DNA of 64,000 bases. It comes from Ruminococcus sp. GTDB taxonomy: Bacteria; Bacillota; Clostridia; Oscillospirales; Acutalibacteraceae. The notes beneath the pieces are model-generated. The model ran no database searches. It saw nothing but the letters and a program-made list of their open reading frames with translations, and was not told the DNA's origin. The stretch lies in assembly GCA_017457955.1 (NCBI GenBank), contig JAFTGL010000004.1:157853-221852 (forward strand), in the 5' to 3' direction. Positions 25,465 to 32,939 of the stretch are shown here, one piece after another (positions within the stretch are counted from its first letter, which is position 1; every line of letters starts with the position of its first letter). The translations under genes and the position numbers were made by a program.

Positions 25465-26121
25465 ATGAGGTTAACAGCTGTCCGGCACGCGAATCGCGGC
25501 GGAAAAAATCGCAATAAAATCATCATCACTCTGTTGTTTTTTGCGCTGGGTTTTTTGCTCGGCATGATGGCAAAGGGACTGGACGTGACCGCCGGCAACA
25601 GGCTGCCTGTGATATTGCAGCAGATGGATATCAGCAACCTGTTTGGCAGAACGACGGTGTGGGCGCTGATTGCGCTGGCTATCGCTCTGTTCAGCAAAAG
25701 TCCTCTCCGTGCCGCTGTCAACGTTCTGCTGTTCTTTGTCGGTATGCTCGGCAGTTACTGCCTGTTTTCCGTAGTGTGGGCAGGTTTTATGCTTGATACA
25801 AGCTATTTGATGATATGGGTCGTGCTGACGGCTGTATCGCCGGTTCTTGCTTATATCGCGTGGTACGCGCGGGGCAGAGGACTGCTCGGCACGATTATTT
25901 CCGCCTTGATCATCGCGTATTTTATCTTGGAAGCGTTCAGCTTTAACGCAGGCTTGGAGTATTTTGACGTCGCCTACAGCGTAGTCGAGGTATTTTTCCT
26001 CGTTGCGGTGATTTCCATGCTGTACGTCAGATGGAACCAGTGCTTCATCTCCGTCGGTGCGGCTGTCGCGCTGGCGTATTTGGTCAAGCTGACCGGTTTT
26101 AGTATACCGTATGTTTTGTAA
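25465..26121 (+). CDS. Unknown integral membrane protein (DUF6518-like)
   Basis: A protein of 218 residues with a short basic N-terminus (residues 1-18) and about six membrane helices separated by short loops. The spacing and the conserved-looking segment GRTTVWALIALAIALFS recall small uncharacterised DUF6518-type proteins, but I am not certain of the family. It lies 18 bases after the glycosylase gene and 36 bases before the promoter of tRNA-Arg. A GAGGAAAG site precedes the ATG. Confidence 0.55.
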   Translation: MRLTAVRHANRGGKNRNKIIITLLFFALGFLLGMMAKGLDVTAGNRLPVILQQMDISNLFGRTTVWALIALAIALFSKSPLRAAVNVLLFFVGMLGSYCLFSVVWAGFMLDTSYLMIWVVLTAVSPVLAYIAWYARGRGLLGTIISALIIAYFILEAFSFNAGLEYFDVAYSVVEVFFLVAVISMLYVRWNQCFISVGAAVALAYLVKLTGFSIPYVL

Positions 26122-26156
26122 GGGATCCGTTCTGTGATAATAAAATCACTCTACGC

Positions 26157-26185
26157 TTGACATTCATACGATGGTAAGGTAAAAT
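26157..26185 (+). promoter_or_regulatory. SigA-type promoter for tRNA-Arg
   Basis: Perfect TTGACA (26157-26162) and TAAAAT (26180-26185), spacer 17 bases, 20 bases before the tRNA. Confidence 0.75.
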
Positions 26186-26205
26186 AAGATTTGCAGTTTA
26201 TAATT

Positions 26206-26282
26206 GCGCCAATAGCTCAGCAGGATAGAGCGTTCGCCTCCTAAGCGAAAGGTCGGGGGTTCGAATCCCTTTTGGCGCGCCA
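26206..26282 (+). tRNA. tRNA-Arg (anticodon CCT)
   Basis: Acceptor GCGCCAA / TTGGCGC, anticodon stem TTCGC / GCGAA with loop CTCCTAA giving CCT, T arm GGTTCGAATCC, encoded CCA. It reads AGG codons. Confidence 0.95.
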
Positions 26283-26288
26283 TATATA

Positions 26289-26325
26289 GCAGAGATATCC
26301 AAGATGGGATTTCTCTGCTTTTTTC
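26289..26325 (+). terminator. Terminator after tRNA-Arg
   Basis: Stem GCAGAGATATCC / GGGATTTCTCTGC with small mismatches and six T. It ends about 10 bases before the azlC start. Confidence 0.8.
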
Positions 26326-26334
26326 GGGGAAGAT

Positions 26335-27045
26335 ATGAGAAAAAAATTCGTCAGGGGTATGCGCCACGGCGTGCCGATCATGCTCGGGTATCTGAGCGTA
26401 TCATTCGGCTTCGGCGTGCTGTGTATCCAACAAAATCTGTCTATACTGGCGGCTGTCGGTATCTCGGTGACCAACCTCACCTCCGCGGGACAGGTCGCGG
26501 GAGTCGGTGTGATCGCCGCGGGCGGTTCGATGCTCGAAATGATCCTGTGTCAGCTCGTCATCAACCTGCGTTATTCGCTAATGAGCCTGAGTCTGTCTCA
26601 GCGCCTCGACCCGTCCTTCAATCTCATGCACCGTCTTTTTGTCGGCTACGGCATTACCGACGAGATCTTCGCGGTCGCGTCGTCGCAGGATGAACCGCTG
26701 ACGCCCGCGTATATGTACGGTCTGATTTTCACGCCGTTCATCGGCTGGACTCTTGGAACCCTGCTCGGAGCGGTCGCGGGCGATATCATGCCCGCTTCGG
26801 TGACGGCGGCGCTGTCGCTCATGCTCTACGGCATGTTCATCGCGATCATTCTGCCGCCCGCAAAAAAGAATCATAAGCTGTTGTTCGTGATCCTGCTCTC
26901 GGCGGCGCTGAGCGTTGTGACGCACTTCTTCCTGCCGATGATCTCAAGCGGCTTTGCCATCATCATCTGCGCGCTGATCTCTTCCGTACTCGCCGCGGTC
27001 TTTTTCCCTGTTGAAGAACAGGAGAGAGGGGAGGCGCAGTCATGA
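26335..27045 (+). CDS. azlC: Branched-chain amino acid exporter large subunit AzlC
   Basis: A protein of 236 residues of the AzlC family: about seven hydrophobic segments, with the signature GVPIMLGYLSVSFGFGVLC at the N-terminus and LRYSLMSLSLSQRL and FVGYGITDEIFAV in the middle. AzlC with AzlD forms an exporter for branched-chain amino acids and analogues. A CGGGGAAGAT site precedes the ATG at 26335. A terminator lies just upstream, so expression either depends on read-through from tRNA-Arg or on a promoter I cannot place. It overlaps azlD by 4 bases. Confidence 0.9.
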   Translation: MRKKFVRGMRHGVPIMLGYLSVSFGFGVLCIQQNLSILAAVGISVTNLTSAGQVAGVGVIAAGGSMLEMILCQLVINLRYSLMSLSLSQRLDPSFNLMHRLFVGYGITDEIFAVASSQDEPLTPAYMYGLIFTPFIGWTLGTLLGAVAGDIMPASVTAALSLMLYGMFIAIILPPAKKNHKLLFVILLSAALSVVTHFFLPMISSGFAIIICALISSVLAAVFFPVEEQERGEAQS

Positions 27046-27350
27046 GCATTGTCGCATATATCGCCGTGATGGCGGTGACCACCTATCTGATCCGCGTGAT
27101 ACCCTTCGCCGCGGTGCGGGGAAAAATCAAATCCCGCTTCATCAATTCTGTCCTGTATTATATTCCGTACGCCGTGCTGTCGGCGATGACCTTTCCCGCG
27201 ATATTCTTCGCGACAGGCAGCGTCGTGACCTCTTCGGTCGGTACGGTGATCGCCCTTTTGATGGCATATTTTGATCTGCCGCTGATCGTCGTCGCGCTGT
27301 CAAGCTCCGCGGGCGCGTTTATCACAGCTCTCATCATGGGTCTGATATAG
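27042..27350 (+). CDS. azlD: Branched-chain amino acid exporter small subunit AzlD
   Basis: A protein of 102 residues with three to four membrane helices and the AzlD pattern TTYLIRVIPFA near the N-terminus and SVLYYIPYAVLSAMTFPA in the middle. It works together with AzlC as a two-subunit transporter. The ATG overlaps the TGA of azlC (ATGA), giving coupled translation. A strong terminator starts 2 bases after the stop. Confidence 0.9.
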   Translation: MSIVAYIAVMAVTTYLIRVIPFAAVRGKIKSRFINSVLYYIPYAVLSAMTFPAIFFATGSVVTSSVGTVIALLMAYFDLPLIVVALSSSAGAFITALIMGLI

Positions 27351-27352
27351 TA

Positions 27353-27381
27353 AAAAGCTCCGATTTTTCGGGGCTTTTGTC
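27353..27381 (+). terminator. Terminator after azlD
   Basis: Stem AAAAGCTCCGA / TCGGGGCTTTT with a short T loop and trailing T residues. Confidence 0.85.
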
Positions 27382-27404
27382 ATTGTAATGTAACTTTCTG
27401 CCTA

Positions 27405-27433
27405 TTGAATATTTCGCCTATATATGATATAAT
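27405..27433 (+). promoter_or_regulatory. SigA-type promoter for the tmk-mltG operon
   Basis: TTGAAT (27405-27410) and a perfect TATAAT (27428-27433), spacer 17 bases, 33 bases before the start at 27466. Confidence 0.75.
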
Positions 27434-27465
27434 ACTAAAGATTATAAAGGAAAGTGTGTGCTTTA

Positions 27466-28146
27466 ATGGCAGAAAACAATTGCAAGCTGATCGTCATTGA
27501 CGGTCTGGACGGTTCGGGCAAGGCGACCCAGAGCAAGCTCCTTGCCGAGCGGCTGACACAGATGGGATATAAAGCCCGCACGATCAGCTTTCCCGATTAT
27601 GAGAGCGATTCTTCCGCGCTGGTGCGGATGTACCTCGGCGGAAAGCTCGGCGACAGTCCCGACGACGTGAACGCCTACGCCGCGTCATCCTTTTACGCGG
27701 TCGACCGCGTCGCGTCCTACATCAACACATGGGGCAGGGATTACGCGGAATATGATTACATCATCGCCGACCGCTACACCACCTCGAATATCATTCACCA
27801 GATGGCGAAGCTCTCCGAGGACGAGCGCGACAGCTACATCGAATGGCTCTTTGACTATGAGTACAACCGCCTTTCGATCCCCGCGCCCGATATGGTCATC
27901 TTCCTCGAGGTCGATCCCGCTATCAGTCAAAAGCTGATCTGCGGCAGGTATCAGGGCGACGAAAGCAAGAAGGATATCCACGAAGCGGATTTCGCCTATC
28001 TGCTGAGATGCCGCAATTCCGCGATGTACGCGATCGAGCACCTTGGATGGGAGCGGATCGACTGTACCGAAGACGGCGGGATGAAAACGATCGAAGCGAT
28101 CAGCGATACGATCCTCGGGAAGATAAAGGAAAAGTTCCATGCTTGA
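27466..28146 (+). CDS. tmk: Thymidylate kinase-like protein
   Basis: A protein of 226 residues of the thymidylate kinase family: P-loop GLDGSGKATQ near residue 12, SFPDYESDSSALVRMYLGG, the DRY-type motif ADRYTTSN, and a lid-like region KLICGRYQGDESKKD. The enzyme would phosphorylate dTMP to dTDP. The residue after the P-loop Lys is Ala instead of the usual Thr/Ser that binds magnesium; related Clostridia proteins also vary there, so activity may persist. The ATG at 27466 is preferred over GTG at 27454, which lies almost inside the AAAGGAAAG site. Its last 8 bases overlap the next gene. Confidence 0.8.
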   Translation: MAENNCKLIVIDGLDGSGKATQSKLLAERLTQMGYKARTISFPDYESDSSALVRMYLGGKLGDSPDDVNAYAASSFYAVDRVASYINTWGRDYAEYDYIIADRYTTSNIIHQMAKLSEDERDSYIEWLFDYEYNRLSIPAPDMVIFLEVDPAISQKLICGRYQGDESKKDIHEADFAYLLRCRNSAMYAIEHLGWERIDCTEDGGMKTIEAISDTILGKIKEKFHA

Positions 28147-29008
28147 TTTCAGACCCCCTGCCATAGCGGATAAGGAGCGTATCGAAGCCTTTGTTAGACA
28201 GAGCGGTCAGATCGGCTGTGATACAGGCTTTGTGAATACTTACCTCTGGCGCGATCATTACAATATCCGCGTCGCGTTTGATGAGGACAGCTATTACAAG
28301 TGCTACTATATCGACGGACAGCTTACGGGTTATTCACTGCCGATGACCAACGGCGATATCAGAAAAGCGATCGAAAAAGTCCTTCTCGACGCAAAAGAAC
28401 ACGGCGTAAAGCCCCTGATCGGCTTGCTGAATGAAACGAATGCCGAGTTGATCAAGCGGTTGTACGGCGACAGGATCGTTCTTTCTGAGGACAGAGACTC
28501 CTTTGATTATATTTACGAAAGAGAGAATCTTGCACAGCTTGCGGGTAAGAAATACCACGCAAAGCGCAATCACCTCTCCCGCTTCAAACGAACTTATATA
28601 GATTATTCTGTAAAAGAATTATGTAAAAATAACTTTGCCGACGCGATGGATGTTGCAAAACGATGGCAGGCGGAGAACGACGATACAGGCGAGCTGGATA
28701 TCATCCGCGACGCCTTCGATCATTTTGATGAGCTGGGGCTGTTTGGACTGATACTGTATGTCAGCGATAAGCCTGCCGCGATGTGTATCGCTTCCGAGAT
28801 CAACGACTGCGTCTGCGACGTCAGCTTTGAGAAAGCGGTCGATATCGACGAGGGCTTTGCGGTCATCAACAATGAATTTGCGAAGCATTATACGAAGTAC
28901 AAACTGATCAACAGGGAAGAGGATATGGGGCTTGAAGGGCTTCGAAAAGCCAAGTTGAGCTACCATCCCGATATCCTGTATACAAAAAGCCACGCTGTTT
29001 TTCATTAG
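28139..29008 (+). CDS. DUF2156 (phosphatidylglycerol lysyltransferase C-terminal-like) protein
   Basis: A protein of 289 residues with the two-GNAT-fold layout of DUF2156 proteins, including the aminoacyl-tRNA-dependent LPG synthase (MprF) C-terminal domain. Typical pieces are TYLWRDHYNIRV at the N-terminus, the KKYHAKRNHLSRFKR stretch before the second domain, and NREEDMGLEGLRKAKLSYHP at the end. There is no membrane part, so it is the soluble form; the substrate is unknown. It overlaps the kinase gene by 8 bases. Confidence 0.8.
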   Translation: MLDFRPPAIADKERIEAFVRQSGQIGCDTGFVNTYLWRDHYNIRVAFDEDSYYKCYYIDGQLTGYSLPMTNGDIRKAIEKVLLDAKEHGVKPLIGLLNETNAELIKRLYGDRIVLSEDRDSFDYIYERENLAQLAGKKYHAKRNHLSRFKRTYIDYSVKELCKNNFADAMDVAKRWQAENDDTGELDIIRDAFDHFDELGLFGLILYVSDKPAAMCIASEINDCVCDVSFEKAVDIDEGFAVINNEFAKHYTKYKLINREEDMGLEGLRKAKLSYHPDILYTKSHAVFH

Positions 29009-29018
29009 GAGGAAAACG

Positions 29019-29558
29019 ATGTTTTACTGTTTTTTAGCCGACGGATTTGAAGAGATCGAAGCGTTAGCGACCGTTGATATCCTGCGCCGTGCCGATATCG
29101 GCGTTACCACGGTCGGCGTCGGTTCCAAGCTCATCTGCGGCGCGCACGATATCCCCGTGACTGCCGATATGCATATCGATGAATTTGAGATCAACGAGGA
29201 CATGAGCGGCGTGATCCTTCCCGGCGGTATGCCCGGCGTGAAGAATCTTTACGCTGAGGAACGCGTCAGGGACGCTGTTTCCTACTGTGTGTCCCGCGAT
29301 CTATACGTCTGCGCCATCTGCGCCGCGCCGTCGATCTTAGGAAAGATGGGCGTGCTGATGGGCAGGAAAGCGACTTGCTTCCCCGGCTTTGAGGACGAGC
29401 TTCTGGAGGCGGAGGTATCCGCGGAGAAGGTCGTTGTCGACGGTAAGATCATTACCGCCAAGGGCGCAGGCTGCGCGCTCGATTTCGGCTTCGCCATCGT
29501 CGCTCAGGTCGAGTCGGAGCGTGAAGCGGAGCGCATCGCAAAGTCGATGCAGTGCTGA
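29019..29558 (+). CDS. DJ-1/PfpI (YajL/ThiJ-like) family protein
   Basis: A protein of 179 residues of the DJ-1 family. The conserved Glu lies in DGFEEIEA and the nucleophile Cys in ICAAPSILG near residue 95, with GVILPGGMPG and AKGAGCALDFG completing the fold. Relatives are linked to protection against oxidative or glycation damage. An AGGAGGAAAACG ribosome site precedes the ATG. Its TGA stop overlaps the ATG of the folate gene by one base. Confidence 0.88.
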   Translation: MFYCFLADGFEEIEALATVDILRRADIGVTTVGVGSKLICGAHDIPVTADMHIDEFEINEDMSGVILPGGMPGVKNLYAEERVRDAVSYCVSRDLYVCAICAAPSILGKMGVLMGRKATCFPGFEDELLEAEVSAEKVVVDGKIITAKGAGCALDFGFAIVAQVESEREAERIAKSMQC

Positions 29559-30145
29559 TGGGTACTGTGAATCCCGCTTCATCCGACAAGGCGTATCTCA
29601 GAGCGTTCTTTACCGAACAGCGAAAGAAGCTGTGTGAGGAGCTTGAGCGCAAAAACGCTCTCGACATGGAGATCCAGACGCGTCTGCTGATCAGCCGCGA
29701 GTACCGCTCTGCCGATACCGTCCTGCTCTATATGGCAAGACCCTTTGAGATAGCCACCTCGCTGATCCTGCATGCCGCGCTGTCCAATCACAAGACCGTC
29801 GGACTTCCCGTATGCCTTGATGAAGGACAGATGATTTTCCGCAAGATCAGCTCTTTGTCTCAGCTGAAAGCGGGTAAATTCGGAATCCTTGAACCCGATG
29901 AATCCTGCGAAAAGATCACCGCGGACGAAAAGACGCTGTGCGTCTGTCCCGCTTTGTGCTGTGATATGCGCGGTTACCGCTTGGGCTTCGGCGGCGGTTA
30001 CTACGACCGTTATCTCGCCGATTTCAAAGGCGTCAAAGCGGCTTTGTGCTATGCCGACAGCGTCATCCCGACGATCGGGACGGATGAATTTGATATCAAA
30101 ACGGACGTTATCCATACGGATAGCTTTACACGAAATATGAAGTAA
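29558..30145 (+). CDS. 5-formyltetrahydrofolate cyclo-ligase
   Basis: A protein of 195 residues: N-terminal SSDKAYLRAFFTEQRKKL, the middle VLLYMARPFEIATSLIL, and the strongly conserved C-terminal loop RLGFGGGYYDRYL that binds ATP and magnesium. The enzyme converts 5-formyl-THF to 5,10-methenyl-THF. The ATG at 29558 overlaps the stop of the DJ-1 gene; an upstream GTG at 29552 would be a less likely start. mltG follows after 18 bases with an AAAGGAG site. Confidence 0.9.
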   Translation: MGTVNPASSDKAYLRAFFTEQRKKLCEELERKNALDMEIQTRLLISREYRSADTVLLYMARPFEIATSLILHAALSNHKTVGLPVCLDEGQMIFRKISSLSQLKAGKFGILEPDESCEKITADEKTLCVCPALCCDMRGYRLGFGGGYYDRYLADFKGVKAALCYADSVIPTIGTDEFDIKTDVIHTDSFTRNMK

Positions 30146-30163
30146 CTTCATAAAGGAGCATTC

Positions 30164-31687
30164 ATGATGAGTGATTATTCACGAAATAATTTTCCCGAGG
30201 AATCCATCGAGGAGACCCGCCGCAAGAAGATGGAGGAATTCCGCCGATCCGCCGATCACAGCGCGATCCGCGGCGACTACGACTTCGGCGGCGACGAGCC
30301 TGCCGCGGACTATTCCTCTTTTGAGAAGCGCACGGCGGAGGAATCCTCTCAGCGCCGCCGCAGAAGGAACCGTGAGATAAACTCTTACTCGGACAGCGAT
30401 ACCAAAAAGCGGATTGAGCGCGATTCCAAAAAAGCGCTCAAACAGCAGAAAAAGGAAGAGAAGCAGATCGAGAAAAGCAAGGCGAAGCGCAACCGCCGTA
30501 TCTTCAAGCTGGTTTGGCTGACGATGATCCTGATCGTCGCGGTCGTTCTCTCCCAGTTCCTGCTGGTCGGTATCAACGACCTGATGGCGATCTCCCGCGA
30601 GGATAATCCCACTAAGGTGACGATCCATATCCCTGCCGACCCGACGATGGACGACGTCGCCAATGTTCTCTATCAGTCCAACGTCATCACCCAGCCCGGT
30701 TTCTTCAAGATGTACGCGAACTTCACCTCGTCGGTCGAAGGCTTCCGTCAGGGCGATTTTGAGATCGAGACCGACAAGGACTATGAGGCGATCATCAACT
30801 TTTTGCAGAGCAACGTCAACCGTACCGATATCGTGACCGTCCAGATCACCGAGGGTATGAACATCCTCGAGATCGCGAATACTCTGCATGAAAACAATGT
30901 TATCAGCGATATCCAGGCGTTCCTTGATTTGTGCAACAGCGAGTATTTTGACGAGGACTTCACCTTCCTGCAGGATATCTCGAACGCGGGCGACCGTTAC
31001 TATAAGCTCGAAGGCTATCTGTTCCCCGATACCTATGATTTCTATATCGGCGAGGATCCGAAGTCGGTCATCAGCAAATTCCTGAACAACTACGACAACA
31101 AGATCGAACTGCATAAGGAGAAGTATTTCAGCAACTCCAAGAAGTCGACGCTGGCGGATGAGGCGAAGGGTACCGGCTACAGTGTGGACGAGATCCTCAC
31201 CATCGCTTCCATCATCCAGGCAGAGGCGGCATCGCGTGACGATATGTACTACATTTCGTCCATCTTACATAACCGACTCAAGTACGGCGTGGAATACGGC
31301 GTCGCAATGCTCAACTGCGACTGTACCGTATACTATCCTTACCGCAAAGCGACGGACGTCCCCGAAAGCATCAAAACAAGTTTCCATTCTACCTACAACA
31401 CCAATGACTTCAACGGTCTGCCGCCGGGACCGATCTGCAACCCGGGTACCGAAGCGATCAAGGCGGCGATCAATCCCAACGAGACCGATTATCTCTATTT
31501 CTGTCATGACAAGGTCGAAAACGGCTCTACGCCTTACTATGCCGTGACTAACGAAGAGCATGAGGCAAATCTTGAAGCGATCGCCAACGGCACGACCACC
31601 AGTAATTACGATTACTACTACGATTATTACTACGACTATTACGATTACTACGGCAGTGACGGAAGCGGCGAAGGCAATTATGAATAA
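30164..31687 (+). CDS. mltG: Endolytic transglycosylase MltG with Tyr/Asp-rich tail
   Basis: A protein of 507 residues of the YceG/MltG family. A charged cytoplasmic N-terminus (1-105) with a basic stretch precedes one membrane helix (about 106-130). A LysM-like region follows, then the catalytic domain: ASIIQAEAASRDDMYYISSILHNRL near residue 348 (in pieces IIQAEA, SILHNRL), where Glu354 is the probable catalytic residue, and the closing motif YNTNDFNGLPPGPICNPG. The usual EKE triad reads QAE here. MltG cuts nascent glycan strands and limits their length. The last 28 residues are an odd tail of Tyr and Asp (YDYYYDYYYDYYDYY) absent from typical members. Its end overlaps the U32 gene by 8 bases. 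Confidence 0.9.
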   Translation: MMSDYSRNNFPEESIEETRRKKMEEFRRSADHSAIRGDYDFGGDEPAADYSSFEKRTAEESSQRRRRRNREINSYSDSDTKKRIERDSKKALKQQKKEEKQIEKSKAKRNRRIFKLVWLTMILIVAVVLSQFLLVGINDLMAISREDNPTKVTIHIPADPTMDDVANVLYQSNVITQPGFFKMYANFTSSVEGFRQGDFEIETDKDYEAIINFLQSNVNRTDIVTVQITEGMNILEIANTLHENNVISDIQAFLDLCNSEYFDEDFTFLQDISNAGDRYYKLEGYLFPDTYDFYIGEDPKSVISKFLNNYDNKIELHKEKYFSNSKKSTLADEAKGTGYSVDEILTIASIIQAEAASRDDMYYISSILHNRLKYGVEYGVAMLNCDCTVYYPYRKATDVPESIKTSFHSTYNTNDFNGLPPGPICNPGTEAIKAAINPNETDYLYFCHDKVENGSTPYYAVTNEEHEANLEAIANGTTTSNYDYYYDYYYDYYDYYGSDGSGEGNYE

Positions 31688-32900
31688 GCCTGAGATCCTC
31701 TCGCCCGCGGGCGACATGGAGAGCTTTGACACGGCGTTGCGCTACGGAGCGGACGCCGTGTATCTTGCGGGCAAGAGCTTCGGCATGCGTACCGCGTCCA
31801 AGAATTTTTCTTTGGAAGAATTAAATGAAGCCTGCAAGAAAGCGCATGAGATCCATAAAAAGGTCTATCTGACCTGTAATACCTTACCGCGCAACGCCGA
31901 TATTCCCGCTATGCCCGATTTTCTGAGAGAAGCACAGAGCTGCGGAGTGGACGCGTTCATCATCGCTGACCTCGGCGTGTTTGAGCTGGCGAAGAAATAT
32001 GCGCCCGATGTGGAGCGGCATATCTCGACGCAGGGCGGTATCATCAACTATGAGTCCGCAACTGCGTGGTACAATATGGGCGCGAAGCGCGTGGTGCTGG
32101 CACGTGAAATGCGCCTCGACGAGATCGCCGAGCTGCGGGCAAAGATCCCGAAAGACCTCGAGATCGAGTGCTTTGTGCACGGCGCGATGTGCGTGTCCTT
32201 TTCGGGCCGCTGTCTGATTTCCTCTTTCATGACGGGACGCGACGCGAACCGGGGCGACTGCGCTCAGCCCTGCCGCTGGAAATACCACCTCTACGAAGAA
32301 AACCGCGAGGGGCAGTTCTTCCCTGTGGAAGAACACAGCGACGGCACCTACCTGTACAACTCCCGCGATCTGTGCATGATCGAACACATCCCCGAGTTGG
32401 TGCGTGCAGGCGTTGACAGCCTGAAGATCGAAGGCAGGGCGAAAACCTACTACTACACTGCCGTCACGACCAACGCTTACCGCCACGCGGTCGACGAATA
32501 CTTCGACCGTCTTGACGACGCGGATTACCGTGTCAGCCCTTGGATCGTGGAAGAGCTGGACAAGATCAGCCACCGCGCCTATTCCACCGGCTTCTTCTAC
32601 GGCGAGCCGGGTCAGGAGACCGAGAGCGGCGGTTATATCCGTCACTACAACGCGGTCGCGGTGTGTGAAAAAAGCAGTAACGACAAGAACATCGCGGTCA
32701 TTACACAGCGCAACAAGTTTCTTGTCGGCGATACGCTCGATATCCTACCGCCCGACGGTTTTTCGTTCGAGGTCAAATGCATCCGCTTACAGAACGAGGA
32801 TGGGGAAGACGTGCCGTCCGCTCCGCATCCTATGCAAAAATTATATATGACTGCCGACCGTTTCATCCCGAAAGGCTCCGTCATCCGAAAACGCAATTAA
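31680..32900 (+). CDS. Peptidase U32-family protein (tRNA hydroxylation, TrhP-like)
   Basis: A protein of 406 residues of the U32 collagenase-like family. Signatures are LSPAGDMESFDTALRYGADAVYL at the N-terminus (in pieces SPAGD, GADAVYL), FVHGAMCVSFSGRCLISS near residue 165, NRGDCAQPCRWKY and SLKIEGRAK. The Cys residues fit the iron-sulfur site. In Bacillus, two such proteins (YrrN/YrrO) act in prephenate-dependent hydroxylation of tRNA wobble uridine, and lie beside mltG (yrrL), as here. I chose the ATG at 31680 because it overlaps the mltG stop; longer frames read into mltG. Confidence 0.85.
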   Translation: MNKPEILSPAGDMESFDTALRYGADAVYLAGKSFGMRTASKNFSLEELNEACKKAHEIHKKVYLTCNTLPRNADIPAMPDFLREAQSCGVDAFIIADLGVFELAKKYAPDVERHISTQGGIINYESATAWYNMGAKRVVLAREMRLDEIAELRAKIPKDLEIECFVHGAMCVSFSGRCLISSFMTGRDANRGDCAQPCRWKYHLYEENREGQFFPVEEHSDGTYLYNSRDLCMIEHIPELVRAGVDSLKIEGRAKTYYYTAVTTNAYRHAVDEYFDRLDDADYRVSPWIVEELDKISHRAYSTGFFYGEPGQETESGGYIRHYNAVAVCEKSSNDKNIAVITQRNKFLVGDTLDILPPDGFSFEVKCIRLQNEDGEDVPSAPHPMQKLYMTADRFIPKGSVIRKRN

Positions 32901-32939
32901 TTATCTTTATATATCATCATCTGAAATGAGGTTTTTACA

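Noticed and set aside
23188-26330. tRNA cluster plus XRE regulator considered as an integrated element
   Set aside because: There is no integrase, no duplicated tRNA end and no phage genes; tRNAs are intact with CCA ends.
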